This document shows positions 15,548 to 24,354 of a DNA stretch of 32,593 bases, one piece after another (the first letter of the stretch is position 1; every line of letters begins with the position of its first letter). The DNA is taken from contig JAIEMB010000036.1 of NCBI GenBank assembly GCA_019752515.1, positions 1-32,593 of the forward strand, given 5' to 3'. The notes beneath the pieces are model-generated. The model did no database searches. It saw only the letters and a list, made by a program, of their open reading frames with translations, and was not told where the DNA came from. The stretch is from Alphaproteobacteria bacterium. Its GTDB lineage: Bacteria; Pseudomonadota; Alphaproteobacteria; UBA9655. Made by a program: the position numbers and the translations under genes.

Positions 15548-16543
15548 CTACTCTTTCAACCCATAACTTACCATAAAACCAGGAGGATAGCGATCTCCTT
15601 TTGCATAACCAAAAGGAAAGGTTTCACTCAATCGAGAAATATCATCCGGCGTTAAGTTGATGGAAAAAGCATTGCAGTTTTCTTCCAAGTAAGATCTATG
15701 CCTTGTCCCAGGAATGGCAGTGATATAGTCTCCTTGAGCTAAGACCCAAGCCAAACAAAGCTGGGTGGGTGTGCAGTTTTTCGTTTTGGCAAAGTTTTCA
15801 ATAAGGTCTACTATTTTTAAGTTATGGGCAAAGTTCTCGTCCTGCATGCGCGGGAAATAACGACGGGCATCTGTTTGATCTAAGACATTTGTTGTTTTGA
15901 TTTTACCCGAAAGGAATCCCCTCCCAATTGGACTATAGGCAACAAACCCAATCCCGAGAGATTGACAGAGAGGGATTACTTCTTTCTCAGGGCTACGGCT
16001 CCATAAGGAATATTCTGTTTGAATGGCCGTAAGAGGATGAACGGCATGGGCACGTCGAATCACTTCAGGGCTAGCTTCAGAGAGCCCAATATACCGAATT
16101 TTCCCCTGTTGAACAAGCTCTGCCAAAGCTTCCATCGTGTTCTCAATAGGAACGAGGGGATCAATCCGATGAACATAATATAAGTCAATGGTGTCTATGC
16201 CTAAGCGTTTTAAACTTCCCTCGCATGATTGTTTCACATAGTCCGCATGGCCATTTACGCCTCGGGCAAGAGGATCGTTTTTATCACGAATGACACCAAA
16301 TTTTGTTGCAATAAAGAGTTGATTTCGGTGACTTTTTAAGGTTTTGCCAAGGAGCTCTTCATTGTGGCCAAAACCATAAATGTCTGCTGTATCAAAATGA
16401 GTAACCCCAAGCTCAACTGCTCTCTCAAGCGTTTTAACGGCTTCCATTTCATCGATAGGACCGTAAAATTCAGACATTCCCATACAACCCAAGCCAAGAG
16501 CAGAAACTATAGGGCCATTTGCACTTAATTGTTGTTTCCTCAT
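15548..16543 (-). CDS. Aldo/keto reductase
   Basis: NAD(P)H-dependent oxidoreductase with a TIM barrel, 331 residues from the ATG at 16541-16543, which has AAGGA 8 nt upstream (an ATG at 16567 is in frame but has no SD). The catalytic tetrad is present: Asp and Tyr in FDTADIYGFGHNEELLG, Lys in ATKFG, His in YYVHRID. The C-terminal cofactor segment includes AIPGTRHRSYLEEN. It resembles the IolS/YhdN/PCNT115 group that reduces varied carbonyl compounds. The physiological substrate is unknown. The truncated dipeptidase follows with no gap. Confidence 0.92.
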   Translation of the reverse strand: MRKQQLSANGPIVSALGLGCMGMSEFYGPIDEMEAVKTLERAVELGVTHFDTADIYGFGHNEELLGKTLKSHRNQLFIATKFGVIRDKNDPLARGVNGHADYVKQSCEGSLKRLGIDTIDLYYVHRIDPLVPIENTMEALAELVQQGKIRYIGLSEASPEVIRRAHAVHPLTAIQTEYSLWSRSPEKEVIPLCQSLGIGFVAYSPIGRGFLSGKIKTTNVLDQTDARRYFPRMQDENFAHNLKIVDLIENFAKTKNCTPTQLCLAWVLAQGDYITAIPGTRHRSYLEENCNAFSINLTPDDISRLSETFPFGYAKGDRYPPGFMVSYGLKE

Positions 16544-16736
16544 TTTAGGTCCTTCTCCAGGGTTCATGAAATCAAATTGTGTGGCTTTTTTATATCATAT
16601 ATCCATATCTAATTTCTATTTTCTTTCTGTGTGCAATCGAATTTGTTAGGCTTTTTTAAAACAAAAGAGAGGAAACAGAGTGGGGGAGCTTAGATCATCT
16701 CTTCGGTTTTCCTTTAAAAACCTTGTCTTTTGTCAC

Positions 16737-16950
16737 CAATTCCCGCTCAAAACAAAAATATAATATAATCAAATGATTATGAAAAAAATTTTCGCACACA
16801 TTTTTTATGCATTTATAAAAAATTTGTGCCAATCTATTTTTTAGTAGGGTTTTGCCTTGAGGCCCTGCCTCAAAGTCGACCATTTTTTGGTGGATTAATT
16901 TTTTTGTCCTATGTTTTTTCACTTTTGTTCAAAATTCTGAGCGGGAATTG
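16737..16950. mobile_element. Possible MITE or internally deleted insertion sequence
   Basis: CAATTCCCGCTCA at 16737-16749 and its exact complement TGAGCGGGAATTG at 16938-16950 bound 214 bp of very AT-rich DNA. The inside contains a 15-bp hairpin and no intact ORF. A minus-strand ATG at about 16922 begins just inside the right repeat, as a transposase would in an IS, but the frame encodes nothing I recognise. I see no clear flanking target duplication, so mobility is unproven. A second copy in the genome would be decisive. Confidence 0.4.
16794..16829. repeat. Long hairpin inside the IR-bounded segment
   Basis: GCACACATTTTTTAT (16794-16808), a 6-nt loop, and ATAAAAAATTTGTGC (16815-16829) pair over 15 positions with one mismatch. 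It could act as a transcription barrier downstream of the Tim44-like gene or as the structured core of a MITE; it lacks the U-tract of a normal terminator. Confidence 0.5.
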
Positions 16951-16974
16951 CTGTTGTTTCGTGTCTATAAACTT

Positions 16975-17592
16975 TTATCCTTCGGGAATCTGTGTTGCGA
17001 CCAACTTCCAATTCGGGTTAGAACTTGCCAAGGGTCGTGAGAAGGTCCAAATATCCGTTACTTCAATATAGCGATCAGGGTCTCCTTCAACCACTTTCCC
17101 TTTTGCGTCCCGTGTAACCAAACATTGCAGTGAAACAAATCGAACGGTCATATAAATTGAATTTTTTTCTTCCCGTTTATCCACAACTTCTGCTGAAGCA
17201 ATGCTCGATATATCTACTTCGAGAGACTTTTTGGACTTCTTTCTTTTTGCAATTGCATCTTCAAAGGTTTCTAGGAGAGGCCCTTCTAAAAGCTTTTCCA
17301 GGGCTTGGGTATTTCCATCTGCATAAGCTTCTACAATTTTACGAAAAGCAATGGTAGCTCCTTGTAAAAAGCGATCTTCATCTAAAGTCTTAGATTTTTC
17401 TTGGGAGGAGGGCAGGTCAGTTTCAGCTGGAGAGGGTACTGTTCGTGCTCGGACAGGAATAACAACGTCATCTTCGCTTGATTGTCTTTTACGAATAGGT
17501 TTGTTTGCATCATGTGTTCCTAGGATAAGCCATAATCTATAACCTAGAAAAACGGCAACTGCTGCCAGAAGAACAAGATCTAAAAACGCCAT
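16975..17592 (-). CDS. Tim44/TimA-like inner-membrane protein
   Basis: 205 residues with one N-terminal membrane helix (about 3-24), a charged Pro-containing linker (about 30-75) and a C-terminal Tim44-type domain. The latter includes FLQGATIAFRKIVEAYADGNTQALEKLL, FEDAIAKRKK, SIYMTVRFVSLQCLVTRDAKGKVVEGDP and VTDIWTFSR. Alphaproteobacterial TimA proteins are relatives of the mitochondrial import factor Tim44; their bacterial role is not settled but is at the inner membrane. SD GAAAGGAAAA precedes the ATG. It diverges from rimP across 155 bp. Confidence 0.88.
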   Translation of the reverse strand: MAFLDLVLLAAVAVFLGYRLWLILGTHDANKPIRKRQSSEDDVVIPVRARTVPSPAETDLPSSQEKSKTLDEDRFLQGATIAFRKIVEAYADGNTQALEKLLEGPLLETFEDAIAKRKKSKKSLEVDISSIASAEVVDKREEKNSIYMTVRFVSLQCLVTRDAKGKVVEGDPDRYIEVTDIWTFSRPLASSNPNWKLVATQIPEG

Positions 17593-17651
17593 TTATTTTC
17601 CTTTCATTCCTTCTCTTTATACTAGGATCCTTTCCTTTTGTCATCTTACGC

Positions 17652-17679
17652 TTGCATCATATATAAATTTTGTTAATAT
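17652..17679 (+). promoter_or_regulatory. Candidate promoter of the rimP operon
   Basis: TTGCAT (17652-17657) and TAATAT (17674-17679) with a 16-bp spacer. Transcription from about 17686 would place the GC-rich hairpin at 17706 in the 5' UTR. Other AT hexamers nearby make the exact -10 uncertain. Confidence 0.45.
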
Positions 17680-17705
17680 AAAGAAAATTACGACTGTTTA
17701 ACAGG

Positions 17706-17729
17706 AGTGGGTTAAGGCCCACTTTTTTT
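17706..17729 (+). terminator. Terminator-like attenuator in the rimP leader
   Basis: AGTGGG (17706-17711), loop TTAAGG, CCCACT (17718-17723), then an unbroken T7 (17723-17729), only 18 nt before the rimP ATG. This is a textbook intrinsic terminator placed within the leader of a gene it precedes. A terminator-like leader upstream of rimP-nusA has been described in Proteobacteria as an attenuator, plausibly linked to NusA feedback. It might also serve incoming read-through transcripts, but no forward gene lies immediately upstream. Confidence 0.75.
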
Positions 17730-17747
17730 ATTGGAACTTGTGAAACT

Positions 17748-18227
17748 ATGAATTTAGAGCAACGCATTGAAGAGATCATAATTCCCTCCCTTCTTACACG
17801 AGGGTATAGGGTCGTGCGCGTTCAACTACAAGGTTCCAAACGGAAAACACTTCAGATTATGATAGAACGTACGGATGGAGTAGGCATTACTGTTGATGAT
17901 TGTGCACTTGCGAGCCATGCTATTTCTATTTTGTTGGAAGTTGATAACCCAATCCATGAACCTTATGTACTAGAAGTAAGTTCTCCTGGATTAGACAGAC
18001 CTCTCATCACCAAAAGTGATTTTGAACGATTTGAGGGTTCAATGGTCAAAATTGAACTTAACACCCCACGCGAAGGAACCCGTCGATTTCGAGGGTTATT
18101 GCTGGGGATTGAGGGAGACCTCATAAAAATTGAGATCGAATCTCAAAAGGAAGTTGCAGAAATTGCCCTTTCTGACATACAAAGGGCTAAGCTCATTCCT
18201 GAATACGAAACATCCAGGTCAAGCTGA
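17748..18227 (+). CDS. rimP: Ribosome maturation factor RimP
   Basis: Needed for late 30S subunit maturation. Its 159 residues match the family: N-terminal IEEIIIPSLLTRGYRVVRVQL, LQIMIERTDGVGITVDDCALASHAIS, the signature YVLEVSSPGLDRPL and a C-terminal SH3-like barrel with RRFRGLLLGIEGD. First gene of rimP-nusA-infB-rbfA, 7 bp before nusA. The terminator-like hairpin 18 nt upstream suggests attenuation of the whole operon. Confidence 0.95.
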   Translation: MNLEQRIEEIIIPSLLTRGYRVVRVQLQGSKRKTLQIMIERTDGVGITVDDCALASHAISILLEVDNPIHEPYVLEVSSPGLDRPLITKSDFERFEGSMVKIELNTPREGTRRFRGLLLGIEGDLIKIEIESQKEVAEIALSDIQRAKLIPEYETSRSS

Positions 18228-18234
18228 GGATAAA

Positions 18235-19764
18235 ATGACGGACATACATACAGGCCCAGGAAGCCGTGAACTTTTACTCGTTGCAGAAACAGTAGCCAGA
18301 GAAAAAGCAATTGAGAAAGACCAGGTATTGGAAGCCATGGAACAGGCTATTCAAAAAGCTGGGCGTTCTAAATATGGTTACGAACATGATATACGGGCCA
18401 CGATCGATCGTAAAACAGGGGAAATTACCCTTATGCGATGCCGGGAGGTTGTGGAAACGATTGAGAATCCTTTTACTCAATTAAATCTTGAAGAAGCTCA
18501 GGCTCTTGATCCAAACTTAAAGGTTGGTGATGTAATAACAGAAGTTCTTCCCCCCATTGACTTTGGACGCGTCGCAGCACAAACAGCAAAGCAAGTTATC
18601 TTTCAAAAGGTACGTGATGCTGAACGTCAACGACAGTATTTGGAATATAAAGATCGAAACGGTGATATTGTGAGCGGTATCGTCAAACGTATCGAGTTCG
18701 GGAATGTCTTCATTGAACTAGGAAGGGCTGAAGCCCTTTTGCGTCGTGATGAGATGATCCCTCGAGAAAATTTCCGTGTAGGCGATCGTGTGAGGGCTTA
18801 TATTTATGATGTCAGAGAAGAACCCAGGGGAGCTCAAATATTCGTTTCTCGAACGCGCCCTGAGTTTATGGCAAAACTCTTCATGCAAGAAGTACCAGAA
18901 ATTTACGATGGAGTTATCGAAATCAAATCCGTCGCACGAGATCCAGGAAGTCGAGCAAAGATTGCTGTGACTACCTCAGATCCTTCAATCGATCCTGTTG
19001 GATCTTGCGTTGGAATGCGTGGAAGTCGCGTTCAAGCCGTAGTTTCTGAACTTCAAGGCGAAAAAATTGATATTATTCCTTGGTCATCGAATCCTGCCAC
19101 TTTTGTTGTGAACGCTCTGGCACCTGCTGAAGTCGCTAAAGTTGTGGTTGATGAAGACAGTCAACGAATTGATGTTGTTGTTCCTGACGAACAACTTAGC
19201 CTCGCCATAGGAAGGCGTGGCCAAAATGTACGTTTAGCATCTCTCCTCTCTGGTTGGAAAATCGATATTTTAACAGAAGCCCAAGAATCAGAACGCCGAA
19301 GTGAAGAGGTAAAACTGCGCTCCCAACTTTTTGTCGAAGTTCTTGATGTCGATGAAATGATCGCTCACCTTCTCGTTGGAGAAGGTTTTACTAAAGTTGA
19401 AGAGGTTGCTTACATTGACTTAGATGAACTCGCAACTATAGAAGGTTTTGATCGAGACTTGGCAAGTGAACTTCAAAACCGTGCAAAAACTTACCTCGAA
19501 GCTCAAGAGCGCCATTTGACAAAACGATTAAAGGAGCTCAAAGTAGCACAAGATTTAAAATCCTTAGAAGGCCTCGACTTGGATATTATCGTTATACTTG
19601 CAGAAAAAGGGATTAAGAAGCTCGATGAACTTGCTGACTTAGCAGGAGACGAGTTAATTGAACTTTTGCCTCCAGATAGGCTTTCTGAAGAGCAGGCTAA
19701 TAATATAATTATGACAGCCCGTGCTCACTGGTTTAAGACTGAAGAAAACCAAATTGAAAGTTAG
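18235..19764 (+). CDS. nusA: Transcription termination/antitermination factor NusA
   Basis: RNA polymerase-binding factor in pausing, termination and antitermination, 509 residues. It has an N-terminal polymerase-binding domain (about 1-130), an S1 domain (about 135-200, [21 protein letters not shown]), and two KH domains (about 200-345, with [19 protein letters not shown] and [14 protein letters not shown]). Two C-terminal helical acidic repeats (about 365-495) follow, similar to E. coli. The ATG at 18235 has GAGGA 5 nt upstream; the frame is open further back into rimP, but that part is not NusA-like. The stop overlaps the infB GTG. Confidence 0.96.
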   Translation: MTDIHTGPGSRELLLVAETVAREKAIEKDQVLEAMEQAIQKAGRSKYGYEHDIRATIDRKTGEITLMRCREVVETIENPFTQLNLEEAQALDPNLKVGDVITEVLPPIDFGRVAAQTAKQVIFQKVRDAERQRQYLEYKDRNGDIVSGIVKRIEFGNVFIELGRAEALLRRDEMIPRENFRVGDRVRAYIYDVREEPRGAQIFVSRTRPEFMAKLFMQEVPEIYDGVIEIKSVARDPGSRAKIAVTTSDPSIDPVGSCVGMRGSRVQAVVSELQGEKIDIIPWSSNPATFVVNALAPAEVAKVVVDEDSQRIDVVVPDEQLSLAIGRRGQNVRLASLLSGWKIDILTEAQESERRSEEVKLRSQLFVEVLDVDEMIAHLLVGEGFTKVEEVAYIDLDELATIEGFDRDLASELQNRAKTYLEAQERHLTKRLKELKVAQDLKSLEGLDLDIIVILAEKGIKKLDELADLAGDELIELLPPDRLSEEQANNIIMTARAHWFKTEENQIES

Positions 19765-22232
19765 TGGTCATGACCGATACGGATGAAAATACACAGGGTA
19801 AAAAGCCGCTTACGCTTTCTACGAAAACACTCACTCTAAAAAAAGGAAGTGAGAATGTTCATGTTCGCCAAAGTTTTACTCATGGCCGTTCTAAAACTGT
19901 AACCGTTGAAGTCAAAAAGAAACGCATTATCCTCCCTGGACAACAAAGAGGAGGAGCAAAACTTTCAGAAGAAGGTAAGCCACTGAGTAGTGCTGGCTTA
20001 ACAACCCAACAAATTGAAGAACGGCTTAAAGCCCTACATGGGGTAATGAAAACCCAAATTGTTGAATCTGAACGTATCCGTCAAGAAGCCCAAGAAGAAA
20101 AAGAGCGCTCTAAAGAAGAAGAAAATGCAATACCATCGCTTCAAAATGAGGAAGAACAGACATCTCTTAAAGAACCACCGTCTCCTCCTGCCAATCCAGA
20201 GGTGAAACTAACAGAAACCACTCATAGGAAGAAAACAGTTTATTCTTCATACACAGATGAAGAGGATGAAGAACTCGCACGAAAAGGCAAAGGAGAGGGT
20301 AAACTTAAGGTTCCTGTTGTTAAGCGAACAGAACCCCGAAGACGTAGTGGAAAACTTACAGTCGTCCAAGCTTTAAGGGATGACGAAGATAAACCAGGGC
20401 GTAGTCTTGCAGCTATGAAAAGACAACGCGAGAAGCGTAAAATGGCAGGGCTTGAAAAGCCCCAACAAAAGGTTATTCGTGAAGTTATTATCCCTGAAGT
20501 TATCACAGTACAGGAGCTTGCGAATAGATTAGCTGAAAGAGGTGCAGATGTCATTAAAGCACTGATGAAAATGGGTGTTATGGCTACCATAACCCAATCC
20601 ATCGACGCAGACACAGCCGAACTAATTGCAACTGAATTTGGCCATCAAGTAAAACGCGTTTCCGAATCGGATATTGAGATTGGTTTACACATTATCGAAG
20701 ATGATCCCACCCTAATGAAACCTCGTCCACCTGTCGTTACGGTTATGGGGCATGTAGACCATGGAAAGACATCTCTTTTAGATGCTTTGCGGAAAACAGA
20801 CGTTGTCTCTGGAGAAGCGGGGGGTATTACCCAACATATCGGGGCCTATCAAGTTGTCCTAAAGTCAGGAGACAAAATTACCTTTATTGATACGCCTGGC
20901 CATGCTGCCTTTACCGAAATGAGAGCTCGAGGAGCTAATGTAACGGATATTGTGATTCTTGTTGTTGCAGCAGACGACGGTGTTAAAGATCAAACAATTG
21001 AAGCTATTCATCATGCAAAAGCAGCTAATGTTCCTATCATTATTGCCATTAACAAAATAGATAAACCTGGAGCCGATCCTGAAAAAGTCCGAAATATGCT
21101 TATGCAACATGACATTTTTCTCGAAAAAGTTGGTGGCGATATTTTAGATGTAGAAGTTTCTGCTAAGCAGGGTACAAACCTTGATAAACTCGAAGAAACT
21201 ATACTCCTTCAAGCCGAAGTTCTAGATCTTAAAGCTAATCCAAATCGACCTGCTGAAGGCGTGGTTGTAGAATCAAAGCTCGAGCGAGGCCGTGGTGTCG
21301 TTTCTACCGTTTTGATTCAAAAAGGCACTCTCAAAGTGGGTGATCTCTTCGTAGCAGGAGCTGAGTATGGACGTGTCAGAGCCCTTGTAGATGACCGTGG
21401 AAACCAGATTATGGAAGCAGGTCCTTCTGTTCCAGTCGAAGTGTTAGGTTTTAATGGAGCCCCAATGGCTGGTGATGATTTTGTTGTGGCGGAAAACGAA
21501 AATCACGCTCGGGAAATTTCGGAATTTCGTCAACGTCGTGCTCGCGAAACAAAATCAGCCCTTTCTGCTCGAGGCACTATGGAACAGATGTTCTCAAAAA
21601 TCGCTGCCGGCGAAGCTAAAGAGCTTCCTCTCATTGTTAAGTCAGATGTTCAAGGCTCGATGGAAGCCATCAGCAGCAGCCTAGTTAAACTTTCAACGGA
21701 AGAAGTTAAAGTCAATATTCTTCATTCGGCAGTTGGCGAAATTACAGAAAGTGATGTCACTCTTGCGAAAGCTTCGGAAGCTCTCATTGTAGGCTTTAAT
21801 GTGCGCACTAACCCTCAAGCGCGAGAAGCTGCCCGCAGAGATGGCATAGAAATTCGTTATTACTCAATTATTTATGACGTCGTGGATGATATTAAAGCTG
21901 CACTTGGCGGTCTCTTGGCCCCTACCCTACGCGAAAAATATCTTGGTAATGCAGCTATCAGAAACGTATTTTCCATCACGAAAGTAGGAAAAGTGGCTGG
22001 ATGTATGGTTACTGAAGGTATCGTGAAGAGAGGGGCTAAAGTTCGTCTTTTACGTGAAAATGTCGTTATACATGAAGGTAGCCTTAAAACTCTCAAACGC
22101 TTTAAAGATGAAGTTAAAGAAGTTCGCGAAGGGTATGAGTGTGGTATGGCTTTTGAAAACTACAATGACATCAAAGTAGGCGACACTATCGAATGCTTTG
22201 AAATCGAAGAAATTAGCCGGACACTTGAGTAA
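19764..22232 (+). CDS. infB: Translation initiation factor IF-2
   Basis: GTPase that places initiator tRNA on the ribosome, 822 residues. The N-terminal third is a charged Lys/Glu-rich region, then an IF2_N domain (about 250-300, [25 protein letters not shown]). The G domain has GHVDHGKT at 329-336, DTPGHAAF and [10 protein letters not shown], followed by EF-Tu-like domain II, domain III and the C-terminal fMet-tRNA domain. The first start is GTG 19764, inside the nusA stop (TAGTG); ATG 19770 is two codons on. The ylxR gene often found between nusA and infB is absent. Confidence 0.96.
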   Translation: MVMTDTDENTQGKKPLTLSTKTLTLKKGSENVHVRQSFTHGRSKTVTVEVKKKRIILPGQQRGGAKLSEEGKPLSSAGLTTQQIEERLKALHGVMKTQIVESERIRQEAQEEKERSKEEENAIPSLQNEEEQTSLKEPPSPPANPEVKLTETTHRKKTVYSSYTDEEDEELARKGKGEGKLKVPVVKRTEPRRRSGKLTVVQALRDDEDKPGRSLAAMKRQREKRKMAGLEKPQQKVIREVIIPEVITVQELANRLAERGADVIKALMKMGVMATITQSIDADTAELIATEFGHQVKRVSESDIEIGLHIIEDDPTLMKPRPPVVTVMGHVDHGKTSLLDALRKTDVVSGEAGGITQHIGAYQVVLKSGDKITFIDTPGHAAFTEMRARGANVTDIVILVVAADDGVKDQTIEAIHHAKAANVPIIIAINKIDKPGADPEKVRNMLMQHDIFLEKVGGDILDVEVSAKQGTNLDKLEETILLQAEVLDLKANPNRPAEGVVVESKLERGRGVVSTVLIQKGTLKVGDLFVAGAEYGRVRALVDDRGNQIMEAGPSVPVEVLGFNGAPMAGDDFVVAENENHAREISEFRQRRARETKSALSARGTMEQMFSKIAAGEAKELPLIVKSDVQGSMEAISSSLVKLSTEEVKVNILHSAVGEITESDVTLAKASEALIVGFNVRTNPQAREAARRDGIEIRYYSIIYDVVDDIKAALGGLLAPTLREKYLGNAAIRNVFSITKVGKVAGCMVTEGIVKRGAKVRLLRENVVIHEGSLKTLKRFKDEVKEVREGYECGMAFENYNDIKVGDTIECFEIEEISRTLE

Positions 22233-22621
22233 TGCGTGACTTAAAAGGACGGAGTCAGCGTCAACTACGTGTCGGCGAAGAAATTCGTCACATATTGGCT
22301 GATGTTTTATTCCGAGCTCATAGTGGAAACGAGTTACTAGATCGTTTATCTATTACGGTCAGCGAAGTTCGCGTGAGTCCTGATCTTCAGAACGCAACTG
22401 TTTTTGTCATGCCCCTTGCTGGACAACATCTTCCTGAAGTCTTAGCTGCTTTTAAAGAAAGATCGTGGTACTTCAGGCGCGAAGTCGCTCATAAACTGCA
22501 CACGCGTATTTGTCCGCGACTGGCTTTTCAGGCAGATGTTTCCTTTGATGAAGCAGAGCGAATTGAAGCTCTCCTTCATTCTCCAAAAGTAAAAAGGGAC
22601 ATTGAAAAGGAAAAAAATTAA
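22232..22621 (+). CDS. rbfA: Ribosome-binding factor A
   Basis: 30S assembly and cold-adaptation factor with a KH-like fold, 129 residues. Family segments include SQRQLRVGEEIRHILADVLFR, ITVSEVRVSPDLQNATVFVMPL and RICPRLAFQADVSFDEAERIEALL. The ATG overlaps the infB stop by 1 nt (TAATG), so translation is coupled. The usual next gene, truB, is missing and 232 bp of non-coding DNA follows, so the operon appears to end here. Confidence 0.94.
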   Translation: MRDLKGRSQRQLRVGEEIRHILADVLFRAHSGNELLDRLSITVSEVRVSPDLQNATVFVMPLAGQHLPEVLAAFKERSWYFRREVAHKLHTRICPRLAFQADVSFDEAERIEALLHSPKVKRDIEKEKN

Positions 22622-22732
22622 GAAAAGTTATATCGAAGCTTTTTCTACGGATGTGTGCAAACTTATTAGCTTCGCTCAACTCCTAAAAAGAATGAAAATA
22701 TTGCAATTTGTTACTGAGCTTTTCAAGTTATT

Positions 22733-22760
22733 TTGGATGTTTAACTTTATATCCTATTAT
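22733..22760 (+). promoter_or_regulatory. Candidate promoter of the M23 peptidase gene
   Basis: TTGGAT (22733-22738) and TATTAT (22755-22760), 16-bp spacer, about 95 bp upstream of the peptidase ATG, in the gap after rbfA. A TTGACT at about 22792 could be another -35 but lacks a good -10. Confidence 0.3.
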
Positions 22761-22853
22761 CTATACAACACTCTTAAAGAAAACAAAAAACTTGACTTTA
22801 AAGCCTGAAAAAGCAAAGTTAGGCAACTTGTTTCACATATTCACAATAGGTCA

Positions 22854-24164
22854 ATGAGGCAAAGTTCATCTAAGCTCATAGCCATTCTGTCATGTATCTT
22901 ATTAGCCTATGGTATTGCGTATTACGCTTCCTGGAAATGCACGCCTGTTGACGCATGTGAAGAGTCAACTCCATGTAACGAACTAAATTCCCAACCCCCT
23001 GCTGAAGAAATCGCAGAGATTGAAGAGGGTCCTTATGATGAAACTCTTGCAATTAAGGAAGGCGATACACTTGCTAGCATCCTCAGCCGAATTGGTATTC
23101 CCCCTACACAAGCTCACGATGCTATTACGACTCTTTCAAAGGTCTTTAATCCGAAGGATCTTAAGGTTGATCAAGAAGTCTATGTTATTTATGAGAATCA
23201 GCTTGAGGGAAACGGATATGACCTAAAGTTTCTCCGCTTGCGAGGAGATATTGACCATGATATTGAGCTTGTCAGAACAGGTGGGGGTTTATTCCAAGCA
23301 ACTAAATATAGGAAAGAGCTAAAACATGAGTATGTCGATGTAAAAGGAGATATAAAAATTAGCCTTTACGCAGATGCCTTAAAGGCAGGTGCCTCCCCTA
23401 AAATGCTATACGATATGATCAAAGCCTTTAGTTACGACGTGGATTTTCAACGAGACATCCAACCTGGCACTGAATTTTCATTATTCTATGATACATACAA
23501 GGACGAAGAGTCGGGACTTGAGCGTCCAGGTGAACTCTTATATGCAATGCTTCTTCTCGACGGAAAACCCTTTGAGCTCTATCGCTTCCAACCCCCGGGT
23601 GGTGTTCCAGGATATTATAATGCGCAAGGTGAGGCGGTCAAAAAAGCTCTCCTCCGTACACCCATTGATGGTGCTCGCATAAATTCAGGCTTTGGAAACC
23701 GTAAACACCCCATTAAGGGCTATACAAAAATGCACAAAGGAGTCGATTTTGGAGCCCCTACAGGCACGCCCATTATGGCTGCGGGAGATGGTGTGGTCGA
23801 ACGCTGTAGTAAATACGCAGGATATGGAAACTATGTTTGCATCCGTCATAATGGAACAACAAAAACAGCCTATGCGCACCTGAGTCGTTATGCGAAAGGT
23901 ATGTGTCCTGGAAAGAAAATTCGCCAAGGAGATATCATCGGTTATGTAGGAGCTACAGGGCAAACAACGGGGCCTCATCTTCATTTTGAACTTATTCAGA
24001 ATGGAAAACATGTAAATCCTCAGAAAGTAACTCAACTTCCCTCAACAAAGTTGGGCGGAAAGGCACTTAATGAATTTAAAACTTTCATGGCGAAGGTCGA
24101 TAAACTAAAGAAAGAAAGGCAACCCGTCTCATTAACGAGTGTTCAGGAAATTCATTCACAATAA
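22854..24164 (+). CDS. M23-family peptidoglycan endopeptidase
   Basis: Envelope metallopeptidase, 436 residues. A signal anchor covers residues 8-27, an OapA/LysM-like wall-binding segment about 62-110 (LAIKEGDTLASILSRIGIP), a middle domain about 130-250, and a C-terminal M23 (lysostaphin-type) domain about 275-385. Zn ligands are visible: H294 and D298 in MHKGVDFG, and H377 in HLHFE with the catalytic His375. GNRKHPIKGY and GYVGATGQTTGPHLHFE are diagnostic of the MepM/YebA-like group that cuts cross-links to allow wall growth. The SD (AGGT) is weak. Residues 23-45 are Cys-rich (four Cys), which is unusual. Confidence 0.92.
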   Translation: MRQSSSKLIAILSCILLAYGIAYYASWKCTPVDACEESTPCNELNSQPPAEEIAEIEEGPYDETLAIKEGDTLASILSRIGIPPTQAHDAITTLSKVFNPKDLKVDQEVYVIYENQLEGNGYDLKFLRLRGDIDHDIELVRTGGGLFQATKYRKELKHEYVDVKGDIKISLYADALKAGASPKMLYDMIKAFSYDVDFQRDIQPGTEFSLFYDTYKDEESGLERPGELLYAMLLLDGKPFELYRFQPPGGVPGYYNAQGEAVKKALLRTPIDGARINSGFGNRKHPIKGYTKMHKGVDFGAPTGTPIMAAGDGVVERCSKYAGYGNYVCIRHNGTTKTAYAHLSRYAKGMCPGKKIRQGDIIGYVGATGQTTGPHLHFELIQNGKHVNPQKVTQLPSTKLGGKALNEFKTFMAKVDKLKKERQPVSLTSVQEIHSQ

Positions 24165-24228
24165 AGAGATCGACTTCGCAAGAGGGGGGTACTTTAATCG
24201 GAAAAGAACCCAAGTTTTGGTAATGGAA

Positions 24229-24304
24229 TGGCGTCCCCAGCGGGATTCGAACCCGCGTTGCTGCCGTGAAAGGGCAGTGTCCTAGGCCTCTAGACGATGG
24301 GGAC
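24229..24304 (-). tRNA. tRNA-Glu (UUC anticodon)
   Basis: 76 nt on the minus strand with encoded CCA (24229-24231). The acceptor stem pairs GTCCCCA with TGGGGAC, the T-arm holds GGTTCGAATCC, and the anticodon loop CTTTCAC carries TTC at 24270-24268. It closely resembles standard bacterial tRNA-Glu. It lies 50 bp downstream of the helicase stop on the same strand, and may be co-transcribed or have its own promoter in that gap. Confidence 0.97.
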
Positions 24305-24354
24305 CTTGTGGACTCTTCTTTACAGGGAGTTATCCCCAAAAGCAAGTAAGAATT

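Larger units (their letters stand above)
16544..16974. other. AT-rich intergenic region containing an IR-bounded insert
   Basis: 431 bp between the aldo/keto reductase start and the Tim44-like stop. Nearest the reductase there is a possible -10 (TATAAA on the minus strand near 16590). Most of the rest is the 16737-16950 segment with terminal inverted repeats. A minus-strand frame of 75 codons (16695-16922) has no SD or recognisable product and is not called. Confidence 0.5.

Noticed and set aside
16695-16922. Minus-strand 75-codon frame in the IR-bounded segment
   Set aside because: No SD, no recognisable transposase motif, and very AT-rich composition; kept only as a remark on the possible mobile element.
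20240-20614. Minus-strand 124-codon frame inside infB
   Set aside because: Its Ser-rich composition is the complement of the Glu/Lys-rich codons of IF-2; clearly a shadow.
22602-22808. Forward 68-codon frame after rbfA
   Set aside because: It begins within rbfA, has no SD of its own and reads as AT-rich hydrophobic noise over a likely promoter region.
23685-24035. Minus-strand 116-codon frame inside the M23 gene
   Set aside because: It lies opposite the conserved catalytic domain and has no start signal or recognisable product.
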